This document shows positions 1 through 9,261 of a stretch of DNA of 64,000 nucleotides, piece after piece. The stretch lies in the NCBI GenBank assembly GCA_965662345.1, contig CBFIHE010000004.1, forward strand, positions 62,001 through 126,000. Direction: 5' to 3'. The stretch is from UBA6049 sp965662345. Its GTDB lineage: Bacteria; Bacteroidota; Bacteroidia; Flavobacteriales_G; Salibacteraceae. The notes under the pieces are model-generated. The model saw only the letters and a list, made by a program, of their open reading frames with translations, was not told where the DNA came from and did no database searches. Made by a program: the position numbers and the translations under genes. Position 1 is the first letter of the stretch. The number at the start of each line of letters is the position of its first letter.

Positions 1-263
1 GCCAAATTATTGCAGATTCTAGTAACCTCATTTATCTCTTTGAGGAAGAAGACGGCACCGTATCTATAGATCTATCGCAAGGGTACTACGGGGAAGTAAC
101 GTATCAAATGGAATATAAAAATCAGAAAGGATACCCGTTCAAATGGCTGTTTATAGATTATGATAATCTAGTACATGAAGCAGACCAGGCTGGTTTTGAT
201 ACAGAGCTTCTTGCCGAAGATGACAACCACCACTACTTGGTAAAATTAAGTCAACGGCCATAA
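1..263 (+). CDS. C-terminal part of a probable SAM-dependent methyltransferase (5' end outside window)
   Basis: An open frame runs from the window edge (first full codon at base 3) to a TAA at 261-263, giving 86 residues. The tail includes YYGEVTYQMEYKNQKGYPFK followed by WLFIDYDNL. From memory this resembles the C-terminal end of Bacteroidota class I SAM-dependent methyltransferases, but the SAM-binding core is off the window, so the family call is tentative. It converges with the biotin carboxylase gene, and a bidirectional hairpin separates them. Confidence 0.5.
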   Translation, partial: QIIADSSNLIYLFEEEDGTVSIDLSQGYYGEVTYQMEYKNQKGYPFKWLFIDYDNLVHEADQAGFDTELLAEDDNHHYLVKLSQRP

Positions 264-267
264 AAAA

Positions 268-285
268 AGCCCAGTCTCCTGGGCT
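268..285. terminator. Bidirectional terminator hairpin
   Basis: AGCCCAG (268-274) pairs with CTGGGCT (279-285) around a TCTC loop. The run of A at 262-268 gives a T tract for the minus-strand gene accC. The plus-strand side is followed by a weaker T-rich stretch. Confidence 0.75.
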
Positions 286-307
286 CTTCTTTAACCATTA
301 GCTATGC

Positions 308-1789
308 TTAACTTCTGTTTAGCTTCCAAGCTGAAACCGGTTTAGCATCTGGCTTCATACCAGTTGTTCTTTTCATATGCTGCTCCATAGCATCACCAGC
401 AATAATTGCGGCTATCTCTTTTTCTTCGGTAGCACCTTCTGTAATCAATTTTGGATTCCAGAAGTTATTTACAAAGTGAGTATCAAATTTTCCTGAGACA
501 AAAGCTTCATGGTTAATCGCATACCTACAAAAGCCTAGCGTTGTTTCTACTCCACTAATTTGATAGTTATCAATGGCATACGTCATTTTTGCTATTGCTT
601 CTTTTCTGTCTTTACCATGAACAATGAGTTTTGATAGCATGGGATCATAATAAATAGGAATATCCATTCCTTCTTCAAACCCATCATCTACACGAATCCC
701 ATCCCCTACTGGCACTCTGTAACGCGCTAAGTAACCAATATCTGGTAAGAAGTTGTTCTGTGGATCTTCTGCATAAACACGTACTTCTATGGCATGGCCA
801 TCAATCTTCAAGTCATCTTGATTGAATGATAACTTTTCACCTCTAGCCACGCGTATTTGCTCTTGAACCAAATCAACTCCAGAAATCATTTCAGAAACGG
901 GATGTTCAACTTGCAAGCGGGTATTCATTTCTAAGAAGTAGAAATTATCGTTTGCATCATATAAAAACTCCACAGTACCTGCACCTACATAATCGCAAGC
1001 CTTGGCAACATTAACAGCACATTCCCCCATTTCTTTCCTTCTCTCTGGAGTAAGTACTGCTGAGGGCGCTTCTTCAATTACCTTTTGGTGTCTGCGTTGT
1101 ATTGAACATTCTCTCTCAAACAAATAGCAAACATTTCCATGAGCGTCTGCCATCACTTGAATCTCTATATGCCTTGGCCTCGTTACGTATCGCTCAATAA
1201 AGACAGCTCCATTTCCAAAGTAAGACTTGGCTTCACTCATTGCCAGCTTCACTTCTTGTTCTAGACCCTCTGGTTCGTCAACAATGCGCATTCCCTTTCC
1301 TCCACCTCCGGCAGAAGCTTTTATCATTACAGGAAAACCTATGACTTTTGCTGTTTCAATTGCTGCATCAATATCACTAATAGCTCCATCTGTACCAGGT
1401 ACTAAAGGAATATTGTACTTCTTTACTGCCTCTTTAGAAGACAACTTGTCTCCCATTACACGCATAGCGTTTGGCGATGGGCCAATAAAGGTTATACCAG
1501 CTTTGGTCACTTCTTCTGCGAACGCAGCATTCTCGCTCAAAAACCCATATCCTGGATGAATGCCGTCTACTCCCAGATCTTTGGCCACTTGAATAATGTG
1601 ATCCATATGCAAGTAAGACTCCGAAGAAGGCGGTGGGCCTACACAAACAGCTTCATCAGCAAATCGCACGAACGGAGCATTTTCATCAGCTTCTGAATAA
1701 ATTGCCACGGTAGATATTCCCATTTCTTTGCACGATTTCATAACGCGCAAAGCAATTTCACCTCGATTGGCTATAAGTATTTTATTCAT
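308..1789 (-). CDS. accC: Biotin carboxylase subunit of acetyl-/acyl-CoA carboxylase
   Basis: The 493-residue protein is a full-length biotin carboxylase, which uses ATP and bicarbonate to carboxylate the biotin on a carrier protein. It starts MNKILIANRGEIA, the typical N-terminus of the family. It has the glycine-rich ATP-grasp loop GGGGKGMR (about 161-168) and the active-site block EMNTRLQVEHPVSE (about 287-300). The C-terminal extension after about 450 is short and carries no biotin carrier domain, so this is a separate subunit. No carboxyltransferase or carrier gene is adjacent in the window, so sequence alone does not show whether acetyl-CoA or propionyl-CoA carboxylation is served. No good -7 box was seen in the 288 nt upstream. 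Confidence 0.93.
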   Translation of the reverse strand: MNKILIANRGEIALRVMKSCKEMGISTVAIYSEADENAPFVRFADEAVCVGPPPSSESYLHMDHIIQVAKDLGVDGIHPGYGFLSENAAFAEEVTKAGITFIGPSPNAMRVMGDKLSSKEAVKKYNIPLVPGTDGAISDIDAAIETAKVIGFPVMIKASAGGGGKGMRIVDEPEGLEQEVKLAMSEAKSYFGNGAVFIERYVTRPRHIEIQVMADAHGNVCYLFERECSIQRRHQKVIEEAPSAVLTPERRKEMGECAVNVAKACDYVGAGTVEFLYDANDNFYFLEMNTRLQVEHPVSEMISGVDLVQEQIRVARGEKLSFNQDDLKIDGHAIEVRVYAEDPQNNFLPDIGYLARYRVPVGDGIRVDDGFEEGMDIPIYYDPMLSKLIVHGKDRKEAIAKMTYAIDNYQISGVETTLGFCRYAINHEAFVSGKFDTHFVNNFWNPKLITEGATEEKEIAAIIAGDAMEQHMKRTTGMKPDAKPVSAWKLNRS

Positions 1790-2068
1790 TTTATCTTGTA
1801 TTGAGGAAAGCGAAAGTAATTATCGAGTATTAGATAAAACCCAACGTTTGTCAGATTTTCAACCTCATTCTTCTATGAAAATGAATTACTTCATAACGCT
1901 TTGTCAACATACGTTTATTATTTAAAAAGCTTGCTGTAATAGTGATATGTAAGTATCTCTGAGAGTCAGATATTTGATTTCAGCTATTCATAGCTACTGA
2001 CACAAATTAGAGTTCTGCGTTTTTAGGGGTTAGATTGATTCATTCAGTAGTTTAATTTGTTAAGTAAT

Positions 2069-2090
2069 AGAAGGGGCTTAGGCCCCTTCT
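2069..2090 (-). terminator. Hairpin overlapping the stop of the histidine kinase
   Basis: AGAAGGGGC (2069-2077) pairs with GCCCCTTCT (2082-2090) around a 4-nt loop that contains part of the kinase stop codon region. It is GC-rich and strong, but the T tract on the minus side is poor, so termination is likely rather than certain. Confidence 0.5.
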
Positions 2091-4474
2091 ACTTTTGCAA
2101 TAGGAATGCGTACCTCTACTGTTGTTCCTTTGTTTTCAATGGAAGACATCTTAACAGCACAACCAATCATATCTAGAAAGTTTTTGGCAATGCGTAAACC
2201 CAGACCAGTGCCTCTGTAATCTTTGGCATTGCTCCCTCTAAAGAAAGGATGGTATAACTTGGCAATATCAGATTTAGGAATGCCTATACCAAAATCTCTG
2301 ATTTCAACTACTGCTGCATCTGCTTCTTGCATAACCCTAATAACGGGCGCCTTTTCTCCTTCTGAATACTTATCTGCATTTGTTATGAAATTGGCTACCG
2401 CCTGGCTGAGCAAGTCAACATCTGTTTGAATCAACACCTCATCTGTCTCAAACTCCACTATGGGCATTCTTCCCGTTGCTAATGGAGTAAACTGACTTTG
2501 AATGAGTTCATCTAAACTATGTAGGAGTTTAACAGGGGTGATATGCTTTTCCATAGCTCCAGCATCTAGTTTTCCTAGTGTTAGAATATCTTCCATGAGA
2601 TAGGTCATTCTGCTCACACTGGTTTTCATGCGGTCCGCTATGCGTATCATTCGGTTTTTATCAAACGTATTATCATCTTCATACATCAACCGTAGTAAAT
2701 CCACATCAGACTTAATTACCGTAAGCGGAGTGCGTAATTGATGGGAAGACATCATCACAAAACTGCGCTGAAACTCATTAAGTTCTACCTCTCGACTCAT
2801 GTTCCGTTTTCTTTCTTCCTCTACTTTTTTTCTCTCAGTAATGTCTCTTGATGCAGTTTGTATTGTGGTTGGCTCATCTGAATAAGACTCAATAATTGAA
2901 AGGGTAATTTCTAGCCAACGGTATTCTCCCGACTTCGCCTTAACTCTTACTTGAACAAATCTATTTTCATGTGGAACCTCTATCCCTACTATTAAAGAAC
3001 GGATTCTTTGCCTGTCTTCTGGATGAACCAATTGTAAAGCTTGTGTACCCAAAAGCTCCTGCTCTGAATAACCTAGCAAAGTCTCTGCGGCCGGAGAAAC
3101 GTACTTGATGTGCCCAAGTGGGCCGTGAAGGCCAATAATATCAGCACTATTTACAGCTATAGCACGGAAAATACGCTCACTCCTTTGTAACTCCCTACTA
3201 AACTGAAGCTGCTCGCTAATATCGTACAGGGAAATCAAAACTTCTTTTTTATCGCCTGTTCGACCTCTTTCCGTTAAAGCGTAGTTGAACCAAAAAACAT
3301 CACTTCCCTTTACCAATCGAAGCCTCCCCTCTCTTAGTCTTGCTTTATGGTTGAGAACCTCATTAAAATCTGCTTTAAATACACTAATATCTTCTTTGTG
3401 AATTATTTTGGATGCTGGTAGATGTATGATCTGCTCAAGCTTCGTAAACTTCAAGTACCCAACTAAAGCGGGGTTAAAATAATTGAAGCACATGTACTGA
3501 TCAAGCGTTCCTACTACAATGCGTAAAGACTCCAGAATCCCTCTATATTCTCGTTCTTGTCTCAGCAATTTTGTTTGAGACTCTCTAAGCTCTGTAATAT
3601 CATTGGAGATACCTAAAATATCTACTTCTCCTGTAGGTTGAACCAACGGTGTTTTTACTGTTTGAAAAATCCGTTTTACGCCCTTTGAGTTGGTGAACTT
3701 CTCTTCTACAGTGATCGACTTTCGTGACTTTAGTACTTCCTTCTCTACAGTGTCGTAGGCATCTAGCTCCTCTTTGTTCGTGTGAACATCTGAATTGTGA
3801 ACAGTCTCTAGAAAATCAATGCTTTTACCAAACAAATTGGCTACGCTTTGATTAACCTTCAAAAATCTGCCACTCTTATCTTTTACAAAAATCAATTGAG
3901 GACTATTATTCAAGATAGAATTCACTAATCTATTTTGATCTAAAAGACGGTTTCTCAGAGTAATTTCTTCGTTAACGTCTCTTGTTGTGCCAACCATTCT
4001 CGTGGCTATACCCTCATTATTGAAATGCGCTTTACCTCTATGAGCGGTGTAAATAATGCTACCGTCTTTTTTAAACATCCTGTAAACGGCCTCAGGCATG
4101 ATCTCCGTCTTGCCATTAATGTGATCGGTTACAGGGCCAATTGCCATTTCAAAGTCATCTGGATGCACATGATTACGCCATGTGTCTAAGGAAGGTTCAA
4201 GTTCATTGGCAGAATCATATCCGAGTACGCATGCCCATCGATCTGAATAAAACACCCGATTAGTAGAAATGTCCCAGTCGAAAATACCATCGTTGGCTCC
4301 CTCTATAGCCAAATTGAACCTACGCTCTAACTCAAGATAACCAGGCGTATTTTCAAATACACCGCGGTAACTATCAAGTTTATCCAGTATTTCGGTTTTC
4401 TCTTCGAGATTTAACCCTTCTAACTGGTCTAGCGCATGGGTTAACGCTTTAAGAATTTCAGCTTTCTTCTTCAT
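2078..4474 (-). CDS. Soluble sensor histidine kinase with four PAS domains
   Basis: The protein has 798 residues from the ATG at 4474. A longer reading to 4573 exists but would overlap the upstream regulator by over 100 nt with an implausible N-terminus; the chosen start overlaps it by 17 nt. After a short helical N-terminus come four PAS/PAC units at about 50-168, 180-297, 310-425 and 433-548. The HisKA H-box SSHQLRTPL (H578) and a HATPase domain follow, with N-box FITNADKYS, DFGIGIP and GTGLGLRIA. No membrane segment or signal peptide is visible, so it should sense a cytoplasmic cue, possibly redox or a small ligand. It lies directly downstream of an AraC-type response regulator, its likely phosphorylation partner. 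Confidence 0.9.
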   Translation of the reverse strand: MKKKAEILKALTHALDQLEGLNLEEKTEILDKLDSYRGVFENTPGYLELERRFNLAIEGANDGIFDWDISTNRVFYSDRWACVLGYDSANELEPSLDTWRNHVHPDDFEMAIGPVTDHINGKTEIMPEAVYRMFKKDGSIIYTAHRGKAHFNNEGIATRMVGTTRDVNEEITLRNRLLDQNRLVNSILNNSPQLIFVKDKSGRFLKVNQSVANLFGKSIDFLETVHNSDVHTNKEELDAYDTVEKEVLKSRKSITVEEKFTNSKGVKRIFQTVKTPLVQPTGEVDILGISNDITELRESQTKLLRQEREYRGILESLRIVVGTLDQYMCFNYFNPALVGYLKFTKLEQIIHLPASKIIHKEDISVFKADFNEVLNHKARLREGRLRLVKGSDVFWFNYALTERGRTGDKKEVLISLYDISEQLQFSRELQRSERIFRAIAVNSADIIGLHGPLGHIKYVSPAAETLLGYSEQELLGTQALQLVHPEDRQRIRSLIVGIEVPHENRFVQVRVKAKSGEYRWLEITLSIIESYSDEPTTIQTASRDITERKKVEEERKRNMSREVELNEFQRSFVMMSSHQLRTPLTVIKSDVDLLRLMYEDDNTFDKNRMIRIADRMKTSVSRMTYLMEDILTLGKLDAGAMEKHITPVKLLHSLDELIQSQFTPLATGRMPIVEFETDEVLIQTDVDLLSQAVANFITNADKYSEGEKAPVIRVMQEADAAVVEIRDFGIGIPKSDIAKLYHPFFRGSNAKDYRGTGLGLRIAKNFLDMIGCAVKMSSIENKGTTVEVRIPIAKVEGA

Positions 4475-5222
4475 TCGTACCGTCACTGGAAACTTCTGTA
4501 GGTGTAGTACCATAGTATTCACGGAAACATCTACTGAAGTAAGCGTGACTATGAAAACCTGAAAGAAAAGCAATCTCCTTTATAGATGCGGCCTCTTGTT
4601 CAATAAGCTGCTTGGCGTATTCTAGGCGAAACTCGCGTACGAATTGACTCACACTTTTATTGGTTAATCGTTTAACCTTCTTCTGTATGCTACTAGGGCT
4701 GTAGTTCATCTCCTTAGCAATATTGCCTAAGTTGATCTTATCATTCCGAATATTCTTCATGATATAATCATGCAATTGAGATAGAAATACGCTGTCTTTA
4801 GAGTCTACGAAGATGTCTTCTGGAGATTGCAAGGTCTTGTTCACAATGTCTTGTCTTCTTTCAAGCAAGTTTGAAAGCACTGTAATTAGCTCTTCGTGGT
4901 TGAAGGGCTTGGTTATATAATGATCTGCTCCCATTTTGAAACCCTCTAACCTATTTTCATCGGTGTGCTTTGCGGTTAACATTATAACAGGAAGATGACT
5001 GTAGCTAGCATCTTTTCGCATCCTCGCTAAAAACTCCAACCCGTCTACAATAGGCATCATGATATCTAATATTATCGCTGCAGGTTTTACAGCTTCCATA
5101 CGTTCATAGCCTTCTTGTCCGTTGTAGGCATGAAAAACATGATAACCCTTGATTTCCAAAAGATCACGAAGGGTTTCAACAATATACTTATCATCTTCAA
5201 CGATTAAGATGCGATTAGGCAT
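4458..5222 (-). CDS. Response regulator with AraC-type DNA-binding output
   Basis: The 254-residue protein has an N-terminal receiver domain (1-125). Phosphoacceptor D53 lies in ILDIMMP, with switch T83 in MLTAKH and K105 in YITKPF. The C-terminal part (about 150-245) is a double helix-turn-helix of the AraC/XylS type, ending around HSHAYFSRCFREYYG. The order receiver then AraC domain is common in Bacteroidota two-component systems. It is the first gene of a pair with the four-PAS kinase, overlapping it by 17 nt, and is divergent from cca. Its targets cannot be read from the sequence. Confidence 0.92.
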   Translation of the reverse strand: MPNRILIVEDDKYIVETLRDLLEIKGYHVFHAYNGQEGYERMEAVKPAAIILDIMMPIVDGLEFLARMRKDASYSHLPVIMLTAKHTDENRLEGFKMGADHYITKPFNHEELITVLSNLLERRQDIVNKTLQSPEDIFVDSKDSVFLSQLHDYIMKNIRNDKINLGNIAKEMNYSPSSIQKKVKRLTNKSVSQFVREFRLEYAKQLIEQEAASIKEIAFLSGFHSHAYFSRCFREYYGTTPTEVSSDGTNEEES

Positions 5223-5245
5223 AACTTGTCTGTTTAGGGTTGTAT

Positions 5246-5253
5246 CAAATATA
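5246..5253 (-). promoter_or_regulatory. -7 promoter box for the response regulator/kinase pair
   Basis: Minus-strand TATATTTG matches the Bacteroidota -7 consensus TAnnTTTG, 24 nt upstream of the regulator's ATG. No TTG box was seen at the expected distance. Confidence 0.45.
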
Positions 5254-5300
5254 AGGAAACCTATGCGTGTAGTTGTAAGAATTACGTGCAGATAGAATAC

Positions 5301-5308
5301 TACCTTTG
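5301..5308 (+). promoter_or_regulatory. -7 promoter box for the cca operon
   Basis: TACCTTTG matches TAnnTTTG exactly and lies 35 nt before the ATG at 5343. It lies downstream of the first possible in-frame ATG (5286), which argues that translation begins at 5343. A TTG at 5273-5275 is 25 nt upstream, farther than usual. Confidence 0.55.
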
Positions 5309-5342
5309 CACCCCTTTTTTAGGATCAAAAGCTGGCGCAAAC

Positions 5343-6794
5343 ATGCATTTGAAGTCATACTATTCTGAAGAACTAGATACTCCCTTTTTCAAAGCAATGA
5401 GGGAAGCCGGCAAAGCCCTCAACCAGCCTGTCTTTGTTGTTGGCGGATGGGTTAGAGACCTAATTCTGGAAAGGCCCTCCAAAGATGTAGACATAGTTAC
5501 CTTGGGGTCTGGAATAGCTTTAGCTGAAAAAACTGCCGAAATCCTGGGCTCTGATACAGTCAAGGTGTTTAAGAATTTTGGGACTGCCCTAATCAACCAC
5601 AACGATTGGGAGCTCGAGTTTGTAGGCGCACGCAAAGAATCGTATAGAAGCAATAGCCGTAAACCCATTGTAGAAGATGGAACATTAGAAGATGATAGAA
5701 ACAGAAGAGACTTTACTATCAATGCGCTTTCTATTAGCCTAAATGAATCAGACTACGGTCAATTAATAGATCCTTTCCATGGAATTTCTGACTTAAAGAA
5801 CGGCATTATCCGTACTCCTCTATCGCCAGATGTGACCTTTAGTGACGACCCGTTAAGAATGTTGAGAGCCATTCGTTTCACCACCCAACTTTCTTTCACC
5901 CTAGCAACTGAAGCAGAAAAATCTATTGAGAAAAACGCAAAGCGACTTAGCATTATATCTCAAGAGCGCATAACAGATGAGTTCCACAAAATAATGGATA
6001 CTCCCAAGCCATCTATTGGACTGAAGCTTCTCTATGAAACAGGATTACTCAAAGAGTTTCTTCCAGAACTTTGCGATTTGCATGGAGTTGAAGAAAAAAA
6101 CGGCATGCGCCACAAAGAGAATTTCTACCATACGCTAGAGGTGGTAGACAATACCGCTGAAGCAGACTCCAATGTATGGCTTAAGTATGCGGCTCTTTTT
6201 CACGACATAGGAAAGCCACGTACAAAACGCTACGTAAAAAAAATAGGTTGGACTTTTCATGCACATGAATTTGTTGGGTCTAAAATGGTTCCAGGAATTT
6301 TTAAACGCATGCGTTTACCACTTGATCACAAAATGAAGTATGTGAAAAAATTGGTTGAACTAAGTTCTAGGCCAATTGCTCTAGTAAATGAAAGTGTTAC
6401 TGATAGTGGTGTTCGCAGGTTGTTGTTTGATGCAGGAGATGATATTGAAGACCTTATGACATTATGTGAAGCAGACGTTACCACAAAAAACCCTGCACGC
6501 ATGAGACGCTATCTAGCAAACTTTAAGCACGTTAGAAAAAAATTGAAAGAGGTTGAGGAAAAAGACCAAGTTAGGCAGTTCCAACCTCCTATCGATGGAA
6601 ATGAAATTTGCATGCTTTTTAATATTACACCAGGTAGAGAAATAGGCATTTTAAAAAATGCTATTAAAGAAGCAATTCTAGACGGTAACATAGCGAATAA
6701 CCGCAAAGAAGCTTGGAGTTTTTTGAAAGAAAAAGCAGCAGGCTTAGGCTTAACCCCCATTAAAGAATTAGACTCTCCAGTTGATTATGAGTAA
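5343..6794 (+). CDS. cca: CCA tRNA nucleotidyltransferase with HD domain
   Basis: The 483-residue protein is a class II nucleotidyltransferase that adds or repairs the 3' CCA of tRNA. The catalytic head has VVGGWVRDLIL (about 32-42) followed by the metal-binding DVD (48-50). RRDFTINAL (about 121-129) and RAIRF (about 175-179) are family motifs. An HD phosphohydrolase module follows, with ALFHDIGKPRTKR (H287, D288). The start at 5343 was chosen because the -7 promoter box lies between it and the earlier ATG. It is first in an overlapping operon with a pRiA4b ORF-3-like gene and miaA, so two of the three act on tRNA. A poly(A) polymerase activity cannot be excluded by sequence, but the HD-containing form favours CCA addition. 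Confidence 0.93.
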   Translation: MHLKSYYSEELDTPFFKAMREAGKALNQPVFVVGGWVRDLILERPSKDVDIVTLGSGIALAEKTAEILGSDTVKVFKNFGTALINHNDWELEFVGARKESYRSNSRKPIVEDGTLEDDRNRRDFTINALSISLNESDYGQLIDPFHGISDLKNGIIRTPLSPDVTFSDDPLRMLRAIRFTTQLSFTLATEAEKSIEKNAKRLSIISQERITDEFHKIMDTPKPSIGLKLLYETGLLKEFLPELCDLHGVEEKNGMRHKENFYHTLEVVDNTAEADSNVWLKYAALFHDIGKPRTKRYVKKIGWTFHAHEFVGSKMVPGIFKRMRLPLDHKMKYVKKLVELSSRPIALVNESVTDSGVRRLLFDAGDDIEDLMTLCEADVTTKNPARMRRYLANFKHVRKKLKEVEEKDQVRQFQPPIDGNEICMLFNITPGREIGILKNAIKEAILDGNIANNRKEAWSFLKEKAAGLGLTPIKELDSPVDYE

Positions 6795-7320
6795 GACTAT
6801 TTACACATTCCGGGTACTGATTGATACAGCTGAAGAAGAAGATGTTTTTAGAGATATTGCCATTGCCGCAGACGCTCCTTTTGAACAACTTCATTTGGCC
6901 ATTCAAGATGCATTTGGCTTTGATAATTCTCAAATGGCTTCATTCTATTTAGCAGATGAATACTGGGATAGAGGTAAAGAAATTGCCCTCATGGATGTTT
7001 CCTCAGGAGACCAACCGGTTTTAGCCATGAGCGAAACTCCCATTAATCAACTAATTGGTAATGAGCAAAGGCGTGCGCTGTATGTTTTTGACTTCTTGCT
7101 TTTGTGGACATTCTTTGTTGAGCTTGTAAGTGAAGAGACTCCCAACCCCGATTTCAACTATCCCATGCTAATGATTGAAGTAGGCGAAGCTCCAGATCAG
7201 TACTCTAAGCAACCAGAAGATCTTTTTGGAGCGATGACAGCTGAAAAAGATCCTAACGCCATGTTTGATGAAGATGATGAAGATGAAAACGATTCCTTTG
7301 ATGAATCAGCATTCTATTGA
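6787..7320 (+). CDS. Plasmid pRiA4b ORF-3 family protein
   Basis: The protein has 177 residues from the ATG at 6787, which overlaps the cca stop by 8 nt; a TTG two codons earlier is a less likely start. The fold family is recognised from FRVLIDTAEEEDVFRDIAI, the segment LHLAIQDAFGFDNSQMASFY and LLLWTFFVELVSE. The C-terminal 25 residues are very acidic (runs of D and E). The molecular function of the family is not known; some members lie in mobile elements, but here it is embedded between cca and miaA with overlaps on both sides. Translational coupling with tRNA maturation enzymes suggests a role near RNA metabolism, which is inference only. Confidence 0.8.
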   Translation: MSKTIYTFRVLIDTAEEEDVFRDIAIAADAPFEQLHLAIQDAFGFDNSQMASFYLADEYWDRGKEIALMDVSSGDQPVLAMSETPINQLIGNEQRRALYVFDFLLLWTFFVELVSEETPNPDFNYPMLMIEVGEAPDQYSKQPEDLFGAMTAEKDPNAMFDEDDEDENDSFDESAFY

Positions 7321-8207
7321 TGAGTAAACCTCAAATATTCGTTATTACAGGCCCCACTGCAGTAGGTAAGACTGCTGCAACTGTTTCCTTTGCCAAGAAA
7401 AGGTCATTGTCTGTAGTTTCCTTCGACTCTAGGCAGTTTTATAAAGAAATCACTATCGGCACTGCCAAGCCCACTGAACAAGAAATGGAGGATGTTTCGC
7501 ATTTCTTCATCAACTCTCACTCTATAAAAAACCCACTTACTGCAGCTTCTTATGAGGCAGAGGCCATTCCAGTAATTCATAGCCTAATAGAGAAAGAAGG
7601 CTCTGTAGTATTAACTGGGGGAAGTGGCATGTATTTAGACGCACTCTTAAATGGTATAGAGCCTAAACCTGAAATACCTACCGAAATTACGAAGAAGCTC
7701 AATGAGAAGCTTGAACATGAAGGTCTTCAATCTCTTACCAATGAACTAGTTCGTTTAGACCCTTTATATGCAAGCAAAGCTGATGTGAGTAATCCTAGGC
7801 GCGTTCTGCGGGCACTTGAAGTGATCCACGCAACTGGAAAAAGCTATTCTCAATTTAGAACCGGATTAAAAGTAGACCGGCCCTGGAATGCTTCTATAAT
7901 CATTCTTGAAAGAGAGCGAGAAGAGCTCTATGGCAGAATCAATAAGCGGGTAGATGTAATGATACAACAAGGCCTGCAACAAGAAGCGCTTAAACTCAAA
8001 GAATTCAAAGATCTTCCGGTCATGAGAACAGTTGGTTATCAAGAACTCTTCCCCTACTTTTCAGGAGAATACGACTTAGAGCGAGCTATAGAATTAATGA
8101 AGAGAAACACCAGGAGATACGCAAAAAGACAACTCACTTGGTTTAAAAGATATACCTCAGCAGAGACGGTTCACCCTTCAGATTTAAATAGCCTAGAGAA
8201 TCTCTGA
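7320..8207 (+). CDS. miaA: tRNA dimethylallyltransferase
   Basis: The 295-residue enzyme transfers a dimethylallyl group to N6 of A37 in tRNAs that read UNN codons. The start is the ATG in TGATG, overlapping the previous stop by one base. It has the P-loop GPTAVGKT (11-18), FDSRQFYKEITIGTAKP (about 35-51, the family's second block) and LTGGSGMYLDAL. PRRVLRALEVIHATGKSYS and the C-terminal NTRRYAKRQLTWFKR are also typical. Length matches the family. The last 15 nt overlap the 3' end of the convergent alkB gene. Confidence 0.95.
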   Translation: MSKPQIFVITGPTAVGKTAATVSFAKKRSLSVVSFDSRQFYKEITIGTAKPTEQEMEDVSHFFINSHSIKNPLTAASYEAEAIPVIHSLIEKEGSVVLTGGSGMYLDALLNGIEPKPEIPTEITKKLNEKLEHEGLQSLTNELVRLDPLYASKADVSNPRRVLRALEVIHATGKSYSQFRTGLKVDRPWNASIIILEREREELYGRINKRVDVMIQQGLQQEALKLKEFKDLPVMRTVGYQELFPYFSGEYDLERAIELMKRNTRRYAKRQLTWFKRYTSAETVHPSDLNSLENL

Positions 8208-9242
8208 CTCTTGTGCCGAATTTATGATGGGATTAACCACTCTAAAGAATACAGGTGGCACCAATGATAATAGCATCATTCCGGGATAGCCTGTTGGCAT
8301 TTGAAGGCTTTCTTCATGATGTCTCAAAATCTGATATTTCCTTTCTGCCTTAAAGTGATGATCTGAATGGCGAGAGAGTTCAAACAGAAGTAATCGCCCA
8401 AATGGGTGGTTGCTGTTCCAACTATGAACAGGTCTCACCCGCTCATATCGTCTCTCATTCTTTTTCTTGCGCTGGAGCCCATAATGTTCAATATAGTTGA
8501 CCGTTTCTAGAAGTAAGAAGCCAAACACGCCTGCTCCTACCACAGCAAGCATAAGTGATAATCCTCCCCATACATAAAACACAGCCAGATAAGCTAACTG
8601 AATCAGCTGAAATCGGAGCATTTCATTATGCAGCGAGAAGTAAGACTTCCCCAGTATTTTGAGTCGCTTTGCCTCAAGCTTCCATGCATGAAGGTATGCA
8701 AACACTGTGCTTCTCAACCAGAATATATAAACGGGCTCATTTAATCTAGCTGATGATGGGTCTTCCTGTGTTGCCACGTTACTGTGATGACCACGGTTAT
8801 GCTCAATAAAGAAATGCATGTATAGCGAACTGAGCAGTAGTGTTTTACCCAGGAATTGCTCAAAGGCAGTTTGTCTATGACCTAGCTCATGAGCAACGTT
8901 TATGGCCATTGCCCCGCAGAGAACACCCATACCAGAAATAAGCCCCACCCACTCATATATCTCTAACGGTTGACTTACGATGATATAGGCAAACCAAGCT
9001 AAAAAACCGTATTGGAAGGGAACTACCATGTACAGGATGAAGTCATAGACGTGGTCGGCCAATAGTGCTTGTTCTTCTAGCGCATCAGCGTTAGATGTAT
9101 CCTTGGTAAGCAATAGTTCTAAACCAGGAACCACGCCAAATGCGTAAGCTAGAGGTAAGTATGTGTACCATCCCAATTGCCAAAAGCCAATGCCAGCCAT
9201 TACGGGAAGGGAGAAAACACTTAGGTATTTGAGCGCGCGCAT
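8193..9242 (-). CDS. alkB: Alkane 1-monooxygenase, membrane di-iron
   Basis: The 349-residue integral membrane protein has the full set of histidine motifs of the AlkB alkane hydroxylases: HELGHR (118-123), EHNRGHHSN (147-155), the AlkB-specific NYIEHYGL (249-256) and RHSDHH (291-296). The NYIEHYGL block separates it from fatty acid desaturases. About six hydrophobic helices surround them. The enzyme oxidises a terminal methyl group of medium or long alkanes using electrons from rubredoxin and a reductase; neither partner is in this window. It has its own promoter with both boxes, and its 3' end overlaps miaA tail to tail. A role in alkane or related hydrocarbon use is likely from the family; the substrate length is not predicted. 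Confidence 0.9.
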   Translation of the reverse strand: MRALKYLSVFSLPVMAGIGFWQLGWYTYLPLAYAFGVVPGLELLLTKDTSNADALEEQALLADHVYDFILYMVVPFQYGFLAWFAYIIVSQPLEIYEWVGLISGMGVLCGAMAINVAHELGHRQTAFEQFLGKTLLLSSLYMHFFIEHNRGHHSNVATQEDPSSARLNEPVYIFWLRSTVFAYLHAWKLEAKRLKILGKSYFSLHNEMLRFQLIQLAYLAVFYVWGGLSLMLAVVGAGVFGFLLLETVNYIEHYGLQRKKKNERRYERVRPVHSWNSNHPFGRLLLFELSRHSDHHFKAERKYQILRHHEESLQMPTGYPGMMLLSLVPPVFFRVVNPIINSAQESEIL

Positions 9243-9261
9243 GATTCAATAGTTAACCTAT

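Noticed and set aside
1227..1559. Plus-strand open frame inside accC
   Set aside because: It is fully antisense to a well-conserved biotin carboxylase and its translation has no recognisable features.
5286..5342. Upstream extension of cca from ATG 5286
   Set aside because: The exact -7 promoter box lies inside the extension, so the transcript would begin after it; the extra residues do not match the family.
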